Origin: Bradyrhizobium sp. SZCCT0231
GTDB lineage: Bacteria > Pseudomonadota > Alphaproteobacteria > Rhizobiales > Xanthobacteraceae
Direction of reading: 5' to 3'
Assembly (NCBI RefSeq): GCF_018130245.1
Contig: NZ_JAFCKP010000004.1
Location: 310,001 to 374,000 of the forward strand
DNA length: 64,000 nt
Shown here piece by piece: positions 19,601-30,711 of this stretch. The notes under the pieces are model-generated. The model worked only from the letters and a program-made list of their open reading frames with translations. It had not been told where the DNA came from and did not search any database. Every line of letters starts with the position of its first letter. Position 1 is the first letter of the stretch. Both the position numbers and the translations under genes were made by a program.

Positions 19601-20306
19601 CGAGAGCTTGCGCGATCTCGGCGTGGATGGCGTCGGCGACAGCCTTCGGATCGGCGGCTTCCACCACCGGGCGCCCGACAACGAGATAATCCGCGCCCGC
19701 GGTGATCGCACGGCCCGGCGTCATGATGCGCTTCTGGTCACCGCTGGCGGCTCCCGCCGGACGAATGCCGGGGGTGACGAGGCTCATCTGGTGGCCGACG
19801 ATCTTGCGCAGGCTGCCGACTTCCTCCGGCGAGGACACCAGCCCGTCGACGCCGATCACCTGCGCCTGCTGCGCGCGCGCCTCGACCAACTCCGACACGC
19901 TGAGCCGATAGCCGGCCGCATGCAAATCGTCGTCGTTGTAGGAGGTCAGCACCGTGACGGCGAGGATCTTCAGGCTGGCACTGCCGCGGCCTTCGACGGC
20001 GCCCTTCATGGTCTGCGGATAGGCGTGCACGGTGACGAAGGTCGCGCCCAGCCTGGCGACGCTCTCCACACCACGCGTCACCGTATTGCCGATGTCGTGC
20101 ATCTTGAGATCGGCAAAGACCTTCTTGCCTTTGTCGGCGAGCTTTCCGATCAACGGCAGTCCGCCGGCATAAGCGAGCTGATAGCCGATCTTGTAGAACG
20201 AGACGCTGTCGCCGAGCTTCGCGATCATCGCCTCCGCGGCATCAACGCTCGGCAGGTCGAGCGCAACGATCAGGCGGTCCTTCGGGGCGATCTCGGCTGG
20301 CGTCAT
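19593..20306 (-). CDS. pyrF: orotidine 5'-phosphate decarboxylase
   Basis: A 237-residue TIM-barrel enzyme making UMP in the last step of pyrimidine synthesis. LIVALDLPS at the N-terminus supplies an active-site aspartate, and [13 protein letters not shown] holds the D-x-K-x-x-D catalytic array. VTPGIRP and [13 protein letters not shown] are the phosphate-binding end of the barrel. The last codons lie in the repeat at 19531-19600. The start is six bases from the stop of the upstream FMN reductase gene, so they form an operon. Confidence 0.97.
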   Translation of the reverse strand: MTPAEIAPKDRLIVALDLPSVDAAEAMIAKLGDSVSFYKIGYQLAYAGGLPLIGKLADKGKKVFADLKMHDIGNTVTRGVESVARLGATFVTVHAYPQTMKGAVEGRGSASLKILAVTVLTSYNDDDLHAAGYRLSVSELVEARAQQAQVIGVDGLVSSPEEVGSLRKIVGHQMSLVTPGIRPAGAASGDQKRIMTPGRAITAGADYLVVGRPVVEAADPKAVADAIHAEIAQALGA

Positions 20307-20312
20307 GTCACC

Positions 20313-20891
20313 TCACATCATGCGTTGGGAAATGTCGATCAACTGCGCGACCAGCTCCTTCAACGCGGCGATATCGCCCTCGTTCTTGAGCCTGTCCATA
20401 TCGTCATAGGCCTGGTCGGCAAAGGCGAGCGTGAGCTGGCTGGCAATCACATTGGCGTGGCAGGAGGTCAGGATCAGCCGCAAGGCCTGGAGCGCGCGGG
20501 CGGCGCCAAGCCGGCTCTGCGAGGCGCCGGCGAGCGCGAAGACGCGGTTGCGGAACACCTCGCCGCGCGCCTCGTGCAGCTCGTGCACACGGCTGACCCA
20601 GTCGATCGCGTTCTTGAGGAGCGGCGGCACCGAGGCGTTGTATTCGGGCGAGACGATGAGGACACCGTGATGGGCGCCGATCATGCGCTTGAGATTGATG
20701 GCGTGCTTGGGCACGCCGGACTTGGCCTGGAGATCGCCGTCGTAGATCGGCAGCGGAAAATCGGCGAGCGAGATGCGGGTGACGTCGACGCCGGCCTGAG
20801 CGAATTCGTAGGCAGCCAGCGCCGCCAGCTTCGCATTATGCGAGCCGGTGCGCAGCGAACCGGGAATGATCAGGATTTTGGGTGCGGACAT
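20313..20891 (-). CDS. NADPH-dependent FMN reductase family protein
   Basis: 192 residues from the ATG at 20891 (MSAPKILIIPGSLRTGSHN). Flavodoxin-like fold with the FMN phosphate loop GSLRTGSHNAKL and the SPEYNASVPPLLKNAIDWVSR loop found in azoreductase and chromate reductase-like proteins. It probably reduces FMN or quinones with NAD(P)H. Start at 20930 is possible in frame but adds an unconserved-looking leader. Cotranscribed with pyrF. Confidence 0.88.
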   Translation of the reverse strand: MSAPKILIIPGSLRTGSHNAKLAALAAYEFAQAGVDVTRISLADFPLPIYDGDLQAKSGVPKHAINLKRMIGAHHGVLIVSPEYNASVPPLLKNAIDWVSRVHELHEARGEVFRNRVFALAGASQSRLGAARALQALRLILTSCHANVIASQLTLAFADQAYDDMDRLKNEGDIAALKELVAQLIDISQRMM

Positions 20892-20948
20892 CCGATCCCA
20901 TGCGCTCGGCGAAACAAGCCCGCCGCGCAAAAAGAGGAGCCGGCGGAA

Positions 20949-21548
20949 TTAGTCCTTGCGATACACCCAGACGCGGGCCGGCGGAAGGTTCATCCAGATC
21001 CGTTCCGAAGCCTCTGTGGACACGCCGGGCAGCGATTTCGGGATCGGCGGCACCACCGCATAGGTGAACTGGATGAAGGGCGCACCGGGCGCGAGCGCGG
21101 TGAAGGCGTCACGGATGAGCCGCAGCCGCGTCAGCATCGGTTTTGTGACGAGCGGCAGGCCCGAGACGACCGCGCCAGCCGGCGCGCTCAAGACATTCCA
21201 GAGCGTGTCGCGCAGGCGATAGGCATCGCCCTGCACCACCTTCGCCTGCGGGTAGCGGTCGCGCAGCAGCGCGCAGAAGCCGGGATTGTATTCGACGAGC
21301 ACGAGACGCTTCTGGTCGACACCGCGCTCGATCAGCGCCGAGGTGATCGCGCCGGTACCGGGCCCGAGCTCCACCACCGGCGCGTCGGAATCGGGATCAA
21401 CATAGTGAGCCATGGTCCGCGCCAGCAGCTTGCCTGACGGCATCACCGCGCCCATGTGCAGCGGCTTTTCGATCCACGACCTGAGAAAGCGCACCTCGTC
21501 ATCGAGACGAGGCTTCTTCAACGCACGCGCGGACGATGGCAATGGCAT
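20949..21548 (-). CDS. class I SAM-dependent methyltransferase, PmtA-like
   Basis: A 199-residue protein with the SAM-binding motif VVELGPGTGAITSALIERG and a second motif LVLVEYNPGFCALLRDRYP. Preceding FLRSWIEKPLHMGAVMPSGKLLAR is typical of the rhizobial phosphatidylethanolamine N-methyltransferase (PmtA) group, which is related to rRNA dimethyladenosine enzymes. A role in making phosphatidylcholine is likely but not certain, because related paralogues exist. It has the same direction as the FMN reductase gene, 57 bp upstream of its start. Confidence 0.75.
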   Translation of the reverse strand: MPLPSSARALKKPRLDDEVRFLRSWIEKPLHMGAVMPSGKLLARTMAHYVDPDSDAPVVELGPGTGAITSALIERGVDQKRLVLVEYNPGFCALLRDRYPQAKVVQGDAYRLRDTLWNVLSAPAGAVVSGLPLVTKPMLTRLRLIRDAFTALAPGAPFIQFTYAVVPPIPKSLPGVSTEASERIWMNLPPARVWVYRKD

Positions 21549-21636
21549 GTCGGGACCGGACGGGACCGCGGGACCGCGGCGTGTCAGAAAATGGTCATAA
21601 AGACGTATAGGCCGAAGGCGGCACGGTCAAGACGAG

Positions 21637-22773
21637 TCAGTTCGCCCGATTACCGAAGAAATCCTTGACCTTGGCGAAGAAACCCTCGGATTCCGGCTGA
21701 GTGTTGCCGGAGGAGAGTTTTTCGAACTCGGCCAGCAACTCCTGCTGCTTCTTGGTGAGGTTCTGCGGGGTCTCGACCACGACCTGAACGTACATGTCGC
21801 CCATCTGGCGCGACCGCAGCACCGGCATGCCTTTTGATGCAATGCGGAATCGGCGGCCCGATTGCGTTCCGGCCGGCACCTTCACCTTGGCCTTGCCCTT
21901 GTCGATGGTCGGCACCTCGAATTCGCCGCCGAGCGCGGCCGTCACCATCGAGATCGGCGCGCGGCAATGCAGATCGGCGCCGTCGCGCTGGAAGAACTGG
22001 TGCTGGGCCAGCGACAGGAAGATGTAGAGGTCGCCGGGCGGACCACCGCGGACCCCGGCCTCGCCCTCGCCGGCGAGCCTGATTCGCGTGCCATCCTCGA
22101 CGCCTTGCGGAATGTTGACCGACAGCGTGCGCTCGCGGGTGACCCGGCCCTGGCCCGCGCAGGACGGGCAAGCGTCCTCGATCATCTGGCCGCGGCCCTG
22201 GCAGCCGGGACAGGTGCGCTCGAGCGTGAAGAAGCCCTGCGACTGCCGCACACGGCCGGCGCCGCCGCAGGTCGAGCAGGTCTTCGGCTTGGTACCGGCC
22301 TTGGCGCCGATGCCCGAACAAGCCTCGCAGGTCACCGAGACCGGAATCTCGATCTGCGCGGTCTTGCCGCCAAAGGCTTCCTCGAGGGTGATTTCCATGT
22401 TGTAGCGCAGATCGGCCCCGCGCTCGCGGCCGCCGCGGCCGCGCTGTCCGGCCATGCCGAACAGGTCTTCGAAAATGTCGGAGAAGGAGGAGGCGAACCC
22501 CGCGCCGAAGCCGGCGCCGCCGCCAAAGCCGCCGCCCTGCTCGAACGCGGCGTGGCCGTAACGGTCATAGGCGGCGCGCTTGTCCTTGTCCTTCAGGACC
22601 TCGTAGGCCTCGTTGATTTCCTTGAATTTGACTTCGCTGGTGTCATCCCCGGGATTGCGGTCCGGGTGGAACTTCATCGCCAGCTTGCGGAACGACGATT
22701 TCAGGACGGATTCGTCGGCATCGCGCTCGACTTCGAGGGTTTCGTAATAGCAGCGCTTGGTGGACGTGGACAT
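21637..22773 (-). CDS. dnaJ: chaperone DnaJ
   Basis: A 378-residue type I J-protein, full length. The J domain (about 5-70) includes the HPD motif in [12 protein letters not shown] Gly/Phe-rich stretch ([18 protein letters not shown]) follows. The zinc-binding domain has four CxxCxGxG repeats ([32 protein letters not shown]). The C-terminal substrate domain ends the protein. It stimulates DnaK ATPase and delivers substrates. 244 bp separate it from dnaK, with hairpins in between. Confidence 0.98.
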   Translation of the reverse strand: MSTSTKRCYYETLEVERDADESVLKSSFRKLAMKFHPDRNPGDDTSEVKFKEINEAYEVLKDKDKRAAYDRYGHAAFEQGGGFGGGAGFGAGFASSFSDIFEDLFGMAGQRGRGGRERGADLRYNMEITLEEAFGGKTAQIEIPVSVTCEACSGIGAKAGTKPKTCSTCGGAGRVRQSQGFFTLERTCPGCQGRGQMIEDACPSCAGQGRVTRERTLSVNIPQGVEDGTRIRLAGEGEAGVRGGPPGDLYIFLSLAQHQFFQRDGADLHCRAPISMVTAALGGEFEVPTIDKGKAKVKVPAGTQSGRRFRIASKGMPVLRSRQMGDMYVQVVVETPQNLTKKQQELLAEFEKLSSGNTQPESEGFFAKVKDFFGNRAN

Positions 22774-22912
22774 GTGGGACTCGGTCTATCCAATCGCGAT
22801 TCAAGTCGGAGCGAAACGACGTCGCCACACGACGATATAGGCAGCCTTCTGCGTGGCGGCAGAGGGCAGCGTGGCGGCGTTCAGCATAACGATAGGGAAT
22901 TGATCGATCGTA

Positions 22913-22970
22913 ACGGGCGAACCGCCCGTCCGTCCCGACACGGCGGCCTCCCCCGCGAAGGAGGAGGCCG
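22913..22970 (-). terminator. tandem hairpins between dnaK and dnaJ
   Basis: ACGGGCG/CGCCCGT (22913-22919 and 22923-22929) and CGGCCTCC/GGAGGCCG (22944-22951 and 22963-22970) are two perfect stems on the transcript downstream of dnaK. Neither has a T-run. They could lower read-through into dnaJ or protect the dnaK mRNA 3' end; the role is inferred only. Confidence 0.35.
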
Positions 22971-23017
22971 GTAGTGCGTGTGGGGTCCAAGCCGTCCGCA
23001 TCGTGACCCTCTCGGGC

Positions 23018-24919
<1,902 letters not shown>

Positions 24920-25024
24920 GGTCCTGATATCCTTCTTTTTGCGGCAGGTTGGCTGGGCCCAGAAGGCACCCGAACCGAAACCCCCTAAGATCAAACATCC
25001 GCGATATTGCGATGATTGAGGCTC

Positions 25025-25053
25025 ATATAGGAGGGGGGGAGGGGCCCGCAAGG
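25025..25053 (-). promoter_or_regulatory. putative sigma-32 (RpoH) promoter of dnaK
   Basis: On the minus strand, CCTTG (25053-25049) is followed after 17 bases, mostly C, by CCTATAT (25031-25025). This fits the CTTG...CYTATNT pattern of alphaproteobacterial RpoH promoters. Transcription would start near 25017, leaving a leader of about 100 bases. No CIRCE operator was seen. Confidence 0.65.
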
Positions 25054-25313
25054 ACCGAAGCTACGTTTCTGCCGCGAAAACATTGGGTTTTGGAAGATCA
25101 TGTCCGGGCTCCACCGCACTTGCGGGTGAGGAATTATTAACAGGTTCGGGCTTCGGCAAGCCCCCGCGACCGCAACCGGCCCCGCCCTGTTGCGGCAAGG
25201 CCAAACCCGCTAAAAGGCGGACCGGCCGGACATCCAGCGCAGCTGCTCCGCGCGACAAAGCGGCCCGGTGGCCGACCATCGAACGGCCTCAATGTGAACC
25301 AATCAGAGTGCCC

Positions 25314-26255
25314 ATGAAGCTGATCCGCCCCCTCGCCGCGCTCGCCCTCCTCGCCGCCTCCGCGTTTCCGGCCCTCGCCGCCGACGCCGTTTTCCCACCT
25401 GGCTTGCGTCTCGGCATGGTGCCGTTGATCGGCCTCAGCACGGCCAAGACCTTTCCGGGCTTCGAGAGCGAGGACGGCAGCGTCAAGGTGCTGATCACCG
25501 AGCTGCCGCCGGCGGCCTATGGCGAGGTCGCGAGCGCCTTCAATTCCAATCCGGCCGGCACGAGCGGCGTCAAGCAGGACAAGATCGAGACCCCAGCTGG
25601 CCTTGCCTATTTCACCACCGAAAGCGGCAAGGCCGGCGATACCCCGGTGAAGCGCTATTCGATGATCGTGCCCGGCGCCGGCTTCTCCGGCTATGTCGCG
25701 GTGCAGATCCCGGAGAATGCGACCAAGATCTACACGGATGAAGCGGTGCGGCAGATGTTTGCGAGCGCCACCACGCGCAGGCAGGTCTCGGCCGAAGAGC
25801 AGATCGCGCTGATGCCGTTCAAGATCACGGATCTCGCCGACTTCAAGGACATCCGGACCCTGGCGCCGGGCTCCAGCATCATCCTGGCCGACGGCGACGA
25901 GAGCACGGGCTACGAGTCGAGGCCGTTCATGATCCTCGGCCTGATCGGCGCCACCCCGCAAGCCGCCGACGACCGCGCCCGCTTCGCCCGGGAGGCGGCG
26001 CTCCAGATTCCCGGCATGCGCGAGTCGCGCATCACCATGTCCGAGCCGATCCGCATCAACGGCCAGCAGGGTTTCGAGACCCGGATCGACGGCGTCAGCG
26101 GCAAGGACAAGGTCCCTGTGACCGTGGTGCAGTGGATCCGCTTCTCGACCGGCGGCGCATCATTGCGCATCATCGCCAGCGCCCCGCGCGACAAATGGCA
26201 AGCCGCCTTCACCCGCTTCCGCGCCGTGCGCGACGGGATTCAGCCGAAGGGGTAG
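25314..26255 (+). CDS. periplasmic protein of unknown function
   Basis: 313 residues from ATG at 25314 (MKLIRPLAALALLAASAFPALAA), a clear Sec signal peptide cleaved after ALA. The mature protein opens with VFPPGLRLGMVPLIGL and KTFPGFESEDGSVKVLITELP. It has two similar halves by look: one around VQIPENATKIYTDEAVRQM, and a second with ITMSEPIRINGQQGFETRIDG and the WIRFSTGGASLRIIA stretch that resembles domains handling reactive or lipid ligands. I do not recognise the family. Divergent from dnaK with a 394-bp region between them that holds the heat-shock promoter and no other gene. Confidence 0.75.
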   Translation: MKLIRPLAALALLAASAFPALAADAVFPPGLRLGMVPLIGLSTAKTFPGFESEDGSVKVLITELPPAAYGEVASAFNSNPAGTSGVKQDKIETPAGLAYFTTESGKAGDTPVKRYSMIVPGAGFSGYVAVQIPENATKIYTDEAVRQMFASATTRRQVSAEEQIALMPFKITDLADFKDIRTLAPGSSIILADGDESTGYESRPFMILGLIGATPQAADDRARFAREAALQIPGMRESRITMSEPIRINGQQGFETRIDGVSGKDKVPVTVVQWIRFSTGGASLRIIASAPRDKWQAAFTRFRAVRDGIQPKG

Positions 26256-26280
26256 GCGAAGGCGGTCCGGCACACTCGGT

Positions 26281-26476
26281 GTCATCCCCGCGAACGCGGG
26301 GATCCATACCGCGTGATCTCGCAGTTTTGGTCGGTCGCAGTACCAACGAAGAGTCTTCGCCAAACATCTCCCTGGGGGTATCGCGACGAGCGCAAGCGCT
26401 CGCGCGGAGGTCCCGGATCAGCGCTCCGCCCTGGACAACGCTACGCGTTGTCAAGAGCTGCGCTTGTCCGGGACGA
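26281..26476. repeat. dispersed repeat, GTCCCCGCGAA...GTCCGGGACGAC family, copy 2
   Basis: The left hairpin ATCCCCGCG/CGCGGGGAT and the right block GCTTGTCCGGGACGAC match the element at 7668-7801, with an expanded middle that contains extra short inverted repeats (AACGCTACGCGTTGT). With flanking DNA it fills the 343-bp gap between the secreted protein and the nicotinamidase gene; I see no gene in that gap. Confidence 0.75.
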
Positions 26477-26598
26477 CAGCGAGTTTGGGGCGGCGAGCCC
26501 AACCCCTCACCAATACCGGCCGCATTTTCGGGCTTCTGTTCGTATACGAACGGAACTAGGCTTCCCTCCCGTTGGATCATCTTTAGGGGAGGCGAACG

Positions 26599-27321
26599 AT
26601 GCTGGATCGGCGACAAGTCTTGGCAATGCTTGGAACGACGGCGCTTGCGACGCTGGCGCCAACCGCGCTGTTCGCGGCCGCATCGATCAAGCCGGACGAT
26701 GCATCCGCGCTGCTCGTGATCGACGTGCAGAACTGCTTCCTGCCCGGCGGCAGCCTCGCGGTGAAAGAGGGCGAGCAGGTGGTGCCCGTCATCAACAGAA
26801 TCGCGAAAGCGTTTTCCAACGTGGTGATGACGCAGGACTGGCACACGCAAGGCCACGTTTCGTTTGCGTCAGTGCACTCCGGCAGGAAGCCGTTCGAGAC
26901 CATCGACCTGCCCTATGGCAAGCAGGTGCTGTGGCCGGACCATTGCGTGCAGGGCACCGACGGCGCCGCGCTGTCGAAGGACCTTGCGATCCCGCATGCC
27001 GAGCTCATCATCCGCAAGGGTTTTCACAAGGACGTCGACAGCTATTCGGCCTTCCTCGAAGCCGACGGCAAGACCTCGACGGGGCTTGCCGGCTACCTGA
27101 AGGGCCGCAAGATCAAGCGCGTCTTCGTCGCTGGTCTCGCGACGGATTTCTGCGTCGCCTGGACCGCGCTCGACGCGCGCAAGGCGGGCTTCGAGGTCTA
27201 TGTGGTGGAAGACGCCTGCCGCGGTATCGATACCCAGGGCTCGCTGGCAAAGGCCTGGGCCGACATGGCCAAGGCGGGCGTGAAGCGGATTCAGTCCGCG
27301 GATATCGCGGTGGGCGCGTAG
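26599..27321 (+). CDS. pncA: periplasmic nicotinamidase (isochorismatase fold)
   Basis: A 240-residue protein. The first 28 residues (MLDRRQVLAMLGTTALATLA...) form an export signal with an arginine pair, resembling a Tat signal. The mature enzyme has the catalytic aspartate in LVIDVQNCF, the metal-binding TQDWHTQGH histidines, the lysine in IRKGF and the nucleophilic cysteine in GLATDFCVAWTALDA. It hydrolyses nicotinamide to nicotinate and ammonia. Most bacterial PncA proteins are cytoplasmic, so export is unusual. GGGGAGG lies 6 bases before the ATG. Confidence 0.9.
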   Translation: MLDRRQVLAMLGTTALATLAPTALFAAASIKPDDASALLVIDVQNCFLPGGSLAVKEGEQVVPVINRIAKAFSNVVMTQDWHTQGHVSFASVHSGRKPFETIDLPYGKQVLWPDHCVQGTDGAALSKDLAIPHAELIIRKGFHKDVDSYSAFLEADGKTSTGLAGYLKGRKIKRVFVAGLATDFCVAWTALDARKAGFEVYVVEDACRGIDTQGSLAKAWADMAKAGVKRIQSADIAVGA

Positions 27322-27335
27322 GCGTTTCGCGCAAT

Positions 27336-27371
27336 CATTCCGGGGCGGCTCGAAGAGCCGAACCCGGAATG
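27336..27371. repeat. short palindrome between converging pncA and grpE
   Basis: CATTCCGGG (27336-27344) pairs with CCCGGAATG (27363-27371), and GGCTC/GAGCC forms an inner stem. It belongs in style to the CATTCCGGG repeats common in Bradyrhizobium. It fills most of the 60-bp gap between two converging genes and could serve as a two-way terminator, though it lacks T-runs. Confidence 0.65.
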
Positions 27372-27381
27372 ACATCAAAAC

Positions 27382-27999
27382 TCAGTTCGCCGCCCCGCTC
27401 GACTCATTGTTGTTCGCCGCCGGCGCCGCCTTCGCGCCGCCCTTGGCGACACCGACCAAGGCCGGGCGCAGCACGCGCTCGCCGATGGTGTAGCCGGCCT
27501 GCACGACCTGCACCACGGTGCCCGACGGCACCGACGCATCGGGCACTTCGAACATCGCCTGCTGGAAGTGCGGGTCGAACTTCTGGCCCGAGGGGTCGAA
27601 CTTCTTCACGCCGTGCTTTTCCAGCGCGTTGAGCAGCGAGCGCTCGGTGAGCTCGACACCCTCGATCAGCGAGATCAGGCCGGGATCGGCCGCGGCACGC
27701 GCCTCGGCCGGAACGGCATCGAGCGCGCGCTGGAGATTGTCGGCGATGTCGAGCACGTCGCGGGCAAAGCCGGTGATGCCGTAGAGGCGGGCGTCAGCGA
27801 CCTCCTTGGTGGTGCGCTTGCGCAAATTCTCCATCTCGGCCAGCGTCCGCAACATGCGGTCGCGCGCTTCGGCGGCTTCCTTCTGCAACGTCTCGACCGA
27901 ACCGGGCTCGGGATCGTCGGGCATGATGTAGGGTTTCGACACCACGGGCTCGGCGGTCGCTGCAGTCGTGTCTTGAGGTTGCCGGTCTTGCTCGGTCAT
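27382..27999 (-). CDS. grpE: nucleotide exchange factor GrpE
   Basis: 205 residues from the ATG at 27999 ([12 protein letters not shown]). The longer frame to 28068 gives no family match. It releases ADP from DnaK. A long N-terminal coiled coil ([20 protein letters not shown] then [16 protein letters not shown]) forms the dimer, followed by the C-terminal beta wing with [25 protein letters not shown], the family signature. It lies 95 bp downstream of hrcA on the same strand, the common hrcA-grpE arrangement, while dnaK and dnaJ are separate. Confidence 0.97.
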   Translation of the reverse strand: MTEQDRQPQDTTAATAEPVVSKPYIMPDDPEPGSVETLQKEAAEARDRMLRTLAEMENLRKRTTKEVADARLYGITGFARDVLDIADNLQRALDAVPAEARAAADPGLISLIEGVELTERSLLNALEKHGVKKFDPSGQKFDPHFQQAMFEVPDASVPSGTVVQVVQAGYTIGERVLRPALVGVAKGGAKAAPAANNNESSGAAN

Positions 28000-28094
28000 C
28001 GGCTCTGATCTCGAACTCGTTTCAGGGATTGTTGGCCCGGATATCGTGCCTACGCCCACGAAAATCAAGCGCCCGTGATCGGCGGAAACGCCGG

Positions 28095-29183
28095 TCAGCC
28101 CCCCAACAGGCGGCTGACGATGCGGGCGGCGTAGTCCACGGTCGGGATCACGCGGGCATAATTCAGCCGCGTCGGGCCGATCACGCCGAGAACGCCGACG
28201 ATGTGGCCGGCGGCATCCCGATAGGGCGCGATGATGGTGGAGGACCCCGACAGCGAAAACAGCTTGTTCTCGCTGCCGATGAAGATGCGCACGCCCTCGG
28301 CGGTTTCGGCCCGGCCGAGCAGGTCGATCACGCCGCGCTTGGTCTCAAGATCGTCGAACAACAGGCGCACGCGCTCAAGATCCTCCAGTGCGTGCAGATC
28401 TTCGAGCAGATTGGCATGGCCGCGAACGATGAGCTGGCGGTCCTCGCTCTCGCCGCCGGACCAGCTGGCGATGCCGGCCGAGATCACCTTCTGCGTGAGC
28501 TGATCGAGCTCGGCACGGGCCTCGGCGAGCGCGGTCTCGAGCTCGAGCCGCGCCTCGGACAGGGTGCGGCCGCGGATCCGGGCATTGAGGAAATTGCCGG
28601 CCTCGGTGAGCGCCGAGGAGGGAACTCCGGGCGGCAGCGCCAGCACGCGGTTTTCGACCTGGCCGTCCTCGCCGACCAGGATCACCAGCGCCTTCTCGGG
28701 TTCCAGCCGGACGAATTCGATGTGCTTCAGCCGCGCATTGGATTTCGGCGTCAACACGACAGCGGCGGCCCGGGTGAGACCGGAGAGCCGCATCAAGGCC
28801 TGGTCCAGTGCCGCCTCGACCGACTGCGCCTCGCCGACGGAGGAGAGCTGGCCCTGGATCGACTGCCGCTCGGCCTCGTTGAGGTCGCCGACCTGCATCA
28901 GGGCATCGACGAAGAAGCGCAGCCCGAGTTCCGTCGGCAGCCGGCCCGCCGAGGTGTGCGGGGCATAGATCAGGCCGAGCTGTTCCAGATCCGCCATGAC
29001 GTTGCGGACCGAGGCCGGCGACAGCGGCATCGTGATCAGGCGCGAGATATTGCGCGAGCCCACCGGCTCGCCGGTCGCGAGATAGCTTTCGACAATTTGA
29101 CGAAAGATGTCGCGGGAACGCTCGTTGAGCTGGGCAAGGCCTGCGCGCGGCGCGATCAGATGGATCGGATCGTGATGGGCCAC
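28095..29183 (-). CDS. hrcA: heat-inducible transcriptional repressor HrcA
   Basis: A 362-residue repressor. The N-terminal winged helix is visible as [19 protein letters not shown] then [35 protein letters not shown]-like dimerisation domain follows and ends [20 protein letters not shown]. HrcA binds CIRCE inverted repeats, usually before groESL, and needs GroEL to stay active. I saw no CIRCE element in this window, so its target is elsewhere. Divergent from rph, with a gap of 168 bp. Confidence 0.97.
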   Translation of the reverse strand: MAHHDPIHLIAPRAGLAQLNERSRDIFRQIVESYLATGEPVGSRNISRLITMPLSPASVRNVMADLEQLGLIYAPHTSAGRLPTELGLRFFVDALMQVGDLNEAERQSIQGQLSSVGEAQSVEAALDQALMRLSGLTRAAAVVLTPKSNARLKHIEFVRLEPEKALVILVGEDGQVENRVLALPPGVPSSALTEAGNFLNARIRGRTLSEARLELETALAEARAELDQLTQKVISAGIASWSGGESEDRQLIVRGHANLLEDLHALEDLERVRLLFDDLETKRGVIDLLGRAETAEGVRIFIGSENKLFSLSGSSTIIAPYRDAAGHIVGVLGVIGPTRLNYARVIPTVDYAARIVSRLLGG

Positions 29184-29351
29184 AGACGGTAACTCCTCTC
29201 AGATGCTCATAATTTGTCCATCCGGGGGGCTTCTGACAAGCGTGGCGTTTGCAGCCTCGGCATCAGGGGGTGAAAAAACCTTGCCGCCCACCCCTGCCCC
29301 ACCTACAAGCACCGCGAACAGCCTTTTCCCGTGAGTTTTGGAGGATTTCCC

Positions 29352-30065
29352 ATGCGGCCAAGCCGCCGTGCGCCCGACGAATTGCGCCCCGTGACGCTGG
29401 AGCGCGGCGTGGTCAAATATGCGGAAGGCTCGTGCCTGGTGAAATTCGGCGACACCCACGTGCTGGTCACCGCCACGCTCGAGGACCGCCTGCCGCCGTG
29501 GCTGAAGGGCCAGGGTCGCGGCTGGGTCACCGCCGAATACGGCATGCTGCCACGCGCGACCTCGGAACGGACCCGCCGCGAGGCCTCCGCCGGAAAGCAG
29601 AGCGGCCGCACCGTCGAGATCCAGCGCCTGATCGGCCGCTCGCTTCGCACCATCATCAATCTCGAAGCGCTCGGCGAACGCCAGATCACGGTCGATTGCG
29701 ACGTGCTCCAGGCCGACGGCGGCACGCGCACGGCCTCGATCACCGGCGCCTGGGTCGCGCTCGCCGATTGCGTCAACTGGATGAAGGCACGCAACATGGT
29801 CAAGGCCAACGTGCTGCGCGACAACGTCGCCGCGATCTCCTGCGGCATCTACAACGGCACGCCGGTGCTCGATCTCGACTATGCCGAGGATTCCGAGGCT
29901 GAGACCGATGCCAATTTCGTCATGACCGGCGATGGCCGCATCATCGAGGTGCAGGGCACCGCGGAACGCGAGCCGTTCACGGACGCCGAGTTCCTGGCGC
30001 TGATGGCGCTGGCCCGCAGGGGCGTCGCGCGTCTGGTGGACTTGCAGAAACTGGCTGTGGCGTAG
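29352..30065 (+). CDS. rph: ribonuclease PH
   Basis: A 237-residue phosphorolytic 3'-exoribonuclease that trims tRNA precursors. Start chosen at ATG 29352 ([14 protein letters not shown]), preceded by GGAGGA. The core signature segments [32 protein letters not shown] and [17 protein letters not shown] are all present. Full length. First gene of rph-rdgB-hemW, with only ten bases between its stop and rdgB. Confidence 0.97.
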   Translation: MRPSRRAPDELRPVTLERGVVKYAEGSCLVKFGDTHVLVTATLEDRLPPWLKGQGRGWVTAEYGMLPRATSERTRREASAGKQSGRTVEIQRLIGRSLRTIINLEALGERQITVDCDVLQADGGTRTASITGAWVALADCVNWMKARNMVKANVLRDNVAAISCGIYNGTPVLDLDYAEDSEAETDANFVMTGDGRIIEVQGTAEREPFTDAEFLALMALARRGVARLVDLQKLAVA

Positions 30066-30075
30066 TCAATAGGCC

Positions 30076-30711
30076 ATGCACCGCCGAATCACGGACAGGC
30101 TCGTCGTCGCCACCCACAATCCCGGCAAGCTCGCCGAGATGAAGGAGTTGCTTGCGCCGTACGGGATCGAGGCGGTGTCGGCCGGTGAGCTCGGCCTGGA
30201 CGAGCCGGACGAGACCGGCAACGATTTCCGCAGCAACGCCGCGATCAAGGCGATCGCGGCCGCAAAGGCGACGAAGCTTCCGTCCTTCGCCGATGATTCC
30301 GGCATCGTGGTCGACGCGCTCGACGGCGCGCCCGGCATTTACAGCGCGCGCTGGGCCGGCCCGACCAAGGATTTCAACGCCGCGATGGCCCAGATCGAGC
30401 GGCTGTTGCAGGAGCGCGGCGCGACCTCAGCCGACCGCCGAAGAGCGCATTTCGTCTCCGCGCTCTGCGTTGCCTGGCCCGACGCTCATCTCGAACAGGT
30501 CGAGGCGCGCGTCGACGGCACGCTGGTCTGGCCGCCGCGCGGCACTGCAGGTTTCGGCTACGACCCGATGTTCCTGCCCGATGGCCACAGCCGTACCTTC
30601 GGCGAGATGGAAAGCATCGAGAAGCACGGCCTGCCACCGCTCGGCCTCGGCCTGTCGCATCGCGCCCGCGCCTTCGTGAAACTGGCGGAGATCTGCCTTG
30701 AGCCGCGCTAG
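30076..30711 (+). CDS. rdgB: dITP/XTP pyrophosphatase (RdgB/HAM1)
   Basis: A 211-residue enzyme that removes non-canonical purine triphosphates (ITP, dITP, XTP). The N-terminal [17 protein letters not shown] and catalytic [25 protein letters not shown] are the family motifs; [12 protein letters not shown] and GLSHRARAF complete the nucleotide site. Its TAG stop (30709-30711) is the first triplet of the dispersed repeat that also codes for the start of hemW. Confidence 0.97.
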   Translation: MHRRITDRLVVATHNPGKLAEMKELLAPYGIEAVSAGELGLDEPDETGNDFRSNAAIKAIAAAKATKLPSFADDSGIVVDALDGAPGIYSARWAGPTKDFNAAMAQIERLLQERGATSADRRRAHFVSALCVAWPDAHLEQVEARVDGTLVWPPRGTAGFGYDPMFLPDGHSRTFGEMESIEKHGLPPLGLGLSHRARAFVKLAEICLEPR

